In this document: positions 60,098 through 64,000 of the stretch, piece after piece
Layout of the letters: each line of letters starts with the position of its first letter
Position numbering within the stretch: position 1 is the stretch's first letter
Assembly: GCA_965119745.1 (NCBI GenBank)
Contig: OZ221973.1
Coordinates: forward strand, 1,240,001 to 1,304,000
Direction of reading: 5' to 3'
DNA from: CAJFUR01 sp904420575
GTDB lineage: Bacteria; Actinomycetota; Coriobacteriia; Coriobacteriales; Eggerthellaceae
DNA: 64,000 bases
Notes under the pieces: model-generated
What the model was told of the DNA's origin: nothing
Database searches by the model: none
Seen by the model: the letters and a program-made list of their open reading frames with translations, nothing else
Made by a program: the position numbers and the translations under genes

Positions 60098-60144
60098 AAG
60101 GCACCGACGAGGAGTGCGAACTCCCCGCCGGTGCCTTTCCGTTT
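60098..60144 (+). terminator. Terminator of the molybdoenzyme cluster
   Basis: AAGGCACCG (60098-60106) pairs with CGGTGCCTT (60129-60137), with a smaller inner stem (GGAGT/ACTCC), followed by TCCGTTTT. It lies between the small repeat protein and the VTC operon promoter. Confidence 0.7.
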
Positions 60145-60155
60145 TCCGAGCGACC

Positions 60156-60211
60156 CTGAAATCGGTCTGAAAGAACCGGCGCGATGGGGCAGCGTTTCAG
60201 GGTAACTTCAG
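60156..60211. promoter_or_regulatory. Two CTGAAA direct-repeat sites before the VTC operon
   Basis: CTGAAATCGGTCTGAAAG (60156-60173) matches the site before the 52-kb regulator/kinase pair. A second site follows on the opposite strand at 60195-60211: TTTCAGGGTAACTTCAG, in which CTGAA half-sites are again 11 bp apart. Two facing sites about 40 bp apart suggest cooperative binding of an OmpR-type protein; the regulator at 52498-53190 is the candidate. Confidence 0.65.
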
Positions 60212-60414
60212 GGTGCAGGGCTATTCTTGCCGGCATGATGCGGCCGCGGGGCCCTTGCCCTCCGCCGGCCCTGGTGCCCTGGTGCCGGGCGCCGCCCACC
60301 CAGGCGTGGCGGACCGCGTGGTTGCCCGCCCAGGCGTGGCGGACGCTGCCATCGCCACGGCGTAAAAGGGCCGGACCGCGTGCCGCATCCCGTGAAAAGA
60401 GGCAAGGAGAAAAC

Positions 60415-61275
60415 GTGGCTTCCTACTGCGAAGTGTTCGAACGAACGGAGAAGAAGTACCGCCTGGACGCATGCCAGCACCGTTCGATGCTGGCGGCGCT
60501 GGCGGGCCGCATGGAACCGGACGTGTTCGGCGTCACCCGCATCACCAGCCTGTACTTCGACACGCCCGACCGCCTGCTCATCGAGCGGTCGCTCGACAAG
60601 CCGCTCTACAAGGAGAAGCTGCGCCTGCGCCGCTATGGCGAGGCGACGGACGAGGGCGACTGCGTGTTCGTCGAGATCAAGAAGAAGTACAAGGGCGTGG
60701 TGTACAAGCGCCGCGTGGGCATGTCGCAGGCGGCGGCGAACGCCTATCTGGGCGGCATGCCCTACGAGCGGGCGTGCGCACGCTTCCCGCTGACCGACCC
60801 TTGCGCTGCGGCCGAATCCACGAGCGCGCGCAGCCGGCAGATCGTGCGCGAGATCGACCGGTTCAGGGAGCGCTACGGCACGCTGCGGCCCTCCATGACC
60901 ATCGCCTGCGACCGCGCGGCCTACGCGCCGCTCGACCCGTCCGACGGCGAGCTGCGCGTCACGTTCGACACGGACCTCGCCTTTTGCGACCGGTTCGTGC
61001 GGCATGCCTCCGCGCGCCCGCTGCTGGCGCCAGGAGAGGCCGTCATGGAGGTGAAGAACGCCGGCCCGCTTCCCCTGTGGCTCACGCGGGCGCTTTCCGG
61101 TTGCCAGGCGTATCCGTCCTCGTTCTCGAAGTACGGCGAGGCGTACCGCGCCTGTTGGGGAGAGGCGGATGCGAAGGCCAGGGAAGGAAGGCCCGACGAA
61201 GCTGCTTCCGCCCCGCCCGTCCGCGCCGCCCACTACAAGCCGACCATGAAAGAAAGGGTGCTTGACTGTGCTTGA
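60415..61275 (+). CDS. VTC-domain protein (polyphosphate polymerase fold)
   Basis: The 286-residue protein has the VTC-domain order: RTEKKYRLD at the start, ITSLYFDTPDRLL, EKLRLRRYGE, CVFVEIKKKYKGVVYKRR, EVKNAGPLPLWL and SSFSKYGEAY. The basic strands and two Glu-Val/Ile-Lys steps form the tunnel that in yeast Vtc4 makes polyphosphate. Bacterial relatives often lie with DUF4956 and CotH or carbohydrate-binding proteins, as here, and their true product is not established. GTG at 60415 follows AAGGAGA. It overlaps the next gene by 8 bp. Confidence 0.85.
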   Translation: MASYCEVFERTEKKYRLDACQHRSMLAALAGRMEPDVFGVTRITSLYFDTPDRLLIERSLDKPLYKEKLRLRRYGEATDEGDCVFVEIKKKYKGVVYKRRVGMSQAAANAYLGGMPYERACARFPLTDPCAAAESTSARSRQIVREIDRFRERYGTLRPSMTIACDRAAYAPLDPSDGELRVTFDTDLAFCDRFVRHASARPLLAPGEAVMEVKNAGPLPLWLTRALSGCQAYPSSFSKYGEAYRACWGEADAKAREGRPDEAASAPPVRAAHYKPTMKERVLDCA

Positions 61276-61963
61276 TTCCGCGTTCTCGTCAGTGTTCGGG
61301 ACGGCCGACTCGCTGGTGTCCAGCGTGTCCACCGTCGAATTCCTCCTGTGCTGCGTCGCTTCCATCCTGCTCGGCGCGGCCGTGGCCGGCATCTACATGT
61401 TCCGCCACACGTACTCCAAGAACTTCGTGGTGACGCTGGCGTTGCTGCCGCTCATCGTGCAGATGGTCATCACGCTGGTCAACGGCAACCTGGGCGCGGG
61501 CATCGCGGTCATGGGCGTGTTCAACCTGGTGCGGTTCCGCTCCATCCCCGGCAGCGCGAAGGACATCGGCAGCGTGTTTCTGGCCATGGCCATCGGCCTG
61601 GCCACGGGCATGGGCTTCATCTGGCTCGCGGTCATCTTCACGGTCATCGTGGCCGTGGTGAACGTGGCGTACGTGGCGTCACCCTTCGGCAGGCAGAAGG
61701 AGCCCGAAAAGACGCTGCGCATCACCATTCCTGAAGACCTGGAGTACGACGGCGTGTTCGACGAGGCCTTGGTGCGCTACACTGACGAGCACGAGCTCAC
61801 CGAGGTGCAGACCACGAACATGGGAAGCCTGTTTCTGTTGGAATACGCCATTCGCCTGAAAGAGCCGGGATTGGAAAAGCGCATGATCGACGATTTGCGC
61901 TGCCTGAACGGCAACCTGAAGATCACGTGCGGACGCGCACCCGCGGGAAGGGACGTGCTGTGA
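61268..61963 (+). CDS. DUF4956 membrane protein
   Basis: A 231-residue protein with three to four membrane helices in the first 135 residues, including NGNLGAGIAVMGVFNLVRFRSIPGSAKDIG (landmarks GVFNLVRFRS and PGSAKDIG, the DUF4956 signature), and a cytoplasmic C-terminal domain of about 95 residues. These proteins accompany VTC-domain proteins. I start it at GTG 61268, ten bases after AAAGGG; TTG 61262 is the alternative. It overlaps the VTC gene and is followed at once by the lipoprotein gene (start 61963 shares a base with its stop). Confidence 0.85.
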   Translation: MLDSAFSSVFGTADSLVSSVSTVEFLLCCVASILLGAAVAGIYMFRHTYSKNFVVTLALLPLIVQMVITLVNGNLGAGIAVMGVFNLVRFRSIPGSAKDIGSVFLAMAIGLATGMGFIWLAVIFTVIVAVVNVAYVASPFGRQKEPEKTLRITIPEDLEYDGVFDEALVRYTDEHELTEVQTTNMGSLFLLEYAIRLKEPGLEKRMIDDLRCLNGNLKITCGRAPAGRDVL

Positions 61964-64000
61964 TGAAGAAACGAACGAATGCCATCGCGAGGGCGGATTC
62001 CTCACCGGAGGGCTCGGGAAACCCCTCGGCGACCAGTTGGTTATCGCTTCGCTGCATAATTCGGTTGGCGAAGGCTTCCCGAGCCCTCATCCCGAAGGCT
62101 TTTGGGGCGACGTTTTCCGTTGCGCTGGTGGCGGGATTGGCAGGTTGCGGGGTCTCGGCGAGCGACGGCGATGCCGGCTCGACGGGGTCGATCTCTGCCG
62201 ACGCGCTGGCCGACGCGGCTTCGACGGCCTCCTTCGAGGAAGTTGCGGCTTCCTTCGACGTGGCGGCGCTTGATTTGGAATACAGCAACCGCGATCAGGA
62301 TGCGAGTTACGACGACGCCTCCGCCACGCACATCGCGCTTGACGGGTCGTCCGCGAGCGTCGAGGGAGACGGCACGTCTGCCGACGGCGCCACCGTGACG
62401 ATCACGCAGGAGGGCGTGTACGTCGTCTCCGGCTCGCTCGATGACGGGCAGCTCGTCGTCGAGGTGCCCGAAGACGTGAAGGTCCAGGTGGTGCTCGCGG
62501 GAGCGGCCATCCACAACGAGGACGGTCCCGCGATCTACGTGAAGCAGGCGGACAAGTGCTTCGTCACGCTGGCCGACGGCACGCAGAACACCCTGACCGA
62601 TGGCGCAACCTACACGTTGGAGGATGACTCCGACGAGCCGTACGCCACGCTGTTCAGCCGCGCCGACCTCACGCTCAACGGCTCGGGCGCGCTGGACGTG
62701 ACCAGTTCGTACCGCCATGCGGTCTGCTCGAAGGACGATCTCGTCATCACGGGGGGCACCTACGTCGTGACGGCGGTGGAGGACGCGCTGCGCGGCCGCG
62801 ACTGCGTGAAGATCCTCGAGGGCGACTTCACGTTGAACGCCGGGGGCGACGGCATCAAGTCGAACAAGGACACGAAGGCGACGAAGGGCTTCGTGTCCAT
62901 CGATGGCGGCACGTTCTCCATCGAGGCGGGCGACGAAGGCATCCAGGCGCAAACCTACCTGCGCATTGCGGGTGGCGACTTCGACATCGTGGCGGCGGAC
63001 GACGCGCTGCATTCGAATCTCGAGGGAATCCTTTCGGGAGGCACGCTGACCATCGAGGCGGGCGACGACGCGTTCCATGCCGAGACGAGGCTCGTCATCG
63101 ATGACGGCACGGTGAACGTGATCTCGTGTTACGAGGGTTACGAAGCCGAGAAAGTCTACATCAACGGCGGCAACACGCACATCGTCGCCAGCGACGACGC
63201 CCTCAACGCCGCCGCAGCCGACCTCTCCGACGGCGACACGTCAACGGATGCCGACGGTGCGGAGAGCGCTGCCGACGCGACGGCGATGCCCGAGGGCGTG
63301 GGCGATGGCGACATGCCGGACAGGGGCGACATGCCCGACAGGGGCGACGTGCCGGACGGCTTCACGCCACCCGCGGGCGATCAGGGCGAGAGCACGAACG
63401 AGCGCCTGCAGAACGGCGGCATGCCCGACAACGCGTTCGCAGAGGGCGGCGCCGGCGGCATGGGCATGGGCGACGAGAACTGCCTCATCCAGATCAACGG
63501 CGGCTACACCGTGCTCGACGCGGCGGGCGACGGCGTGGACAGCAACGGCTCGGTCGAGGTCACGGGCGGCGTGCTGCTGGTCAACGGCCCCACGAGCAGC
63601 GGTGACGGCGCTTTCGACTACGATCTCACGGCAACGGTGACGGGCGGCACCGTGCTCATGGTGGGCTCGACCGGCATGGCGCAGAACTTCACGAGCGGCG
63701 AGCAGCCCTTCGTGTTCGCCACGGCGAGCGGCAGCGCCGGCCAGAGCGTTGCCATCGTGGACGCCGACGGCACGGTGGTGGCTTCGATGACGGCGGCGAA
63801 GCAGTTCGGCATGGTGCTGACCACGAGCCCCGCGTTCTCCGAGGGCGGCACGTACTCGCTCGTCATCGGCGGTACCGTGACCGGGGCGAACGAGGACGGC
63901 TACGCCGACGACGGCGCCGTCAGCGGCGGTACGGCCACCGAGATCACCGCATCCACCACGGCGTCGGGCGGTTTCGGCGGCCTCGGGCAAGGTGGCGGCC
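61963..64000 (+). CDS. Carbohydrate-binding-domain lipoprotein (Cthe_2159-like), 3' end missing
   Basis: The frame is open from ATG 61963 to the window end (679 codons). A hydrophobic segment ends in LAGC at about residue 62, a lipobox, but it is preceded by an unusually long N-region; residues about 11-46 are coded by a palindrome-bearing insert. The body is of repeated beta-helix rungs (AGGDGIKSNKDT, AGDEGIQAQTYL, ADDALHSNLEG, AGDDAFHAETR), as in PF14262 calcium-dependent polysaccharide-binding proteins. Residues about 445-480 hold MPDRGD repeats. It is third in the VTC/DUF4956 operon and should sit on the cell surface. Confidence 0.8.
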   Translation, partial: MKKRTNAIARADSSPEGSGNPSATSWLSLRCIIRLAKASRALIPKAFGATFSVALVAGLAGCGVSASDGDAGSTGSISADALADAASTASFEEVAASFDVAALDLEYSNRDQDASYDDASATHIALDGSSASVEGDGTSADGATVTITQEGVYVVSGSLDDGQLVVEVPEDVKVQVVLAGAAIHNEDGPAIYVKQADKCFVTLADGTQNTLTDGATYTLEDDSDEPYATLFSRADLTLNGSGALDVTSSYRHAVCSKDDLVITGGTYVVTAVEDALRGRDCVKILEGDFTLNAGGDGIKSNKDTKATKGFVSIDGGTFSIEAGDEGIQAQTYLRIAGGDFDIVAADDALHSNLEGILSGGTLTIEAGDDAFHAETRLVIDDGTVNVISCYEGYEAEKVYINGGNTHIVASDDALNAAAADLSDGDTSTDADGAESAADATAMPEGVGDGDMPDRGDMPDRGDVPDGFTPPAGDQGESTNERLQNGGMPDNAFAEGGAGGMGMGDENCLIQINGGYTVLDAAGDGVDSNGSVEVTGGVLLVNGPTSSGDGAFDYDLTATVTGGTVLMVGSTGMAQNFTSGEQPFVFATASGSAGQSVAIVDADGTVVASMTAAKQFGMVLTTSPAFSEGGTYSLVIGGTVTGANEDGYADDGAVSGGTATEITASTTASGGFGGLGQGGG
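62008..62088 (+). repeat. 13-bp inverted repeat in the lipoprotein signal region
   Basis: GAGGGCTCGGGAA (62008-62020) and TTCCCGAGCCCTC (62076-62088) are exact reverse complements with weaker pairing inside. The codons between MKKRTNAIAR and AFGATFSVALVAG look surplus, since deleting them leaves a normal lipoprotein signal. It looks like a palindromic element inserted in frame. Confidence 0.6.

Noticed and set aside
1..64000. tRNA, rRNA and insertion-sequence transposase genes
   Set aside because: I looked for cloverleaf ends, rRNA words and transposase motifs and recognised none; a formal scan with tRNAscan-SE or ISfinder was not possible.

Overview
The window is high-GC DNA that reads best as an anaerobic gut-type actinomycete of the class Coriobacteriia, family Eggerthellaceae (Eggerthella or Gordonibacter-like). 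This is inferred from gene content, not from a marker search. The clues are Tat-exported, fumarate-reductase-like flavoproteins, LuxR regulators with a long membrane-embedded N-terminus, multihaem cytochromes, bis-MGD molybdoenzymes, type III glutamine synthetase, and a single-chain PurL/PurQ fusion. I saw no rRNA, tRNA or CRISPR array.

Layout. 0-1 kb: end of one TrkA-like potassium-channel regulator and a complete second one. 1-6 kb: radical SAM protein, Tat flavoprotein reductase, divergent membrane-LuxR regulator. 6-9.3 kb: purB, a truncated PPOX-like gene, then an AT-rich break holding a 28-bp perfect palindrome in front of an AAA/DUF234 ATPase. 9.3-13.4 kb: secreted protein and an OmpR/histidine-kinase pair. 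13.4-19.1 kb: purC, a membrane protein, purL. 19.1-25 kb: a DUF559-like nuclease-fold gene, a Mbeg1-like lipase, an amaP-DUF2273-asp23 envelope operon and a divergent MoaE-like gene. 25-33 kb: APC permease with a prolyl-iminopeptidase-like hydrolase, then lysA, hom, HAD phosphatase and a CmpB-type membrane protein. 33-36.5 kb: Doc/Phd toxin-antitoxin, then divergent metA and metY (homoserine acylation and sulfhydrylation, fed by hom). 36.6-41.2 kb: a degenerate Fic-like protein and two sulfite-oxidase-fold secreted proteins, one with three haem motifs and one split in two frames. 41.3-44.3 kb: ZIP transporter, GNAT, rplM-rpsI. 44.4-48.4 kb: membrane-LuxR regulator divergent from a second Tat flavoprotein with its own NapC/NrfH-like cytochrome. 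48.5-53.8 kb: glnN, repeats, a kinase/regulator pair and a small membrane protein. 53.7-60 kb: LysR regulator divergent from a cytoplasmic molybdoenzyme, its ferredoxin-like subunit, a tiny Cys-rich ORF, a frameshifted MFS transporter and a small Pro/Gly/Ala-repeat protein. 60-64 kb: VTC-domain protein, DUF4956 membrane protein and a carbohydrate-binding-domain lipoprotein that runs off the end.

Main points. (1) A hairpin-headed repeat of about 160 bp lies between lysA and hom, and a second copy sits in frame inside purL in the linker between synthetase and glutaminase domains. An unrelated palindrome seems to be inserted in frame in the signal peptide of the last lipoprotein. Together they suggest in-frame palindromic elements. 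(2) A CTGAAA-N5-CTGAAA direct repeat occurs upstream of the 52-kb regulator/kinase pair and twice upstream of the VTC/DUF4956/lipoprotein operon, linking the two loci as a regulon. (3) Three separate respiratory-type reductase loci carry their own regulator or cytochrome partner; the 55-kb one resembles catechol-dehydroxylase clusters, substrate unknown.
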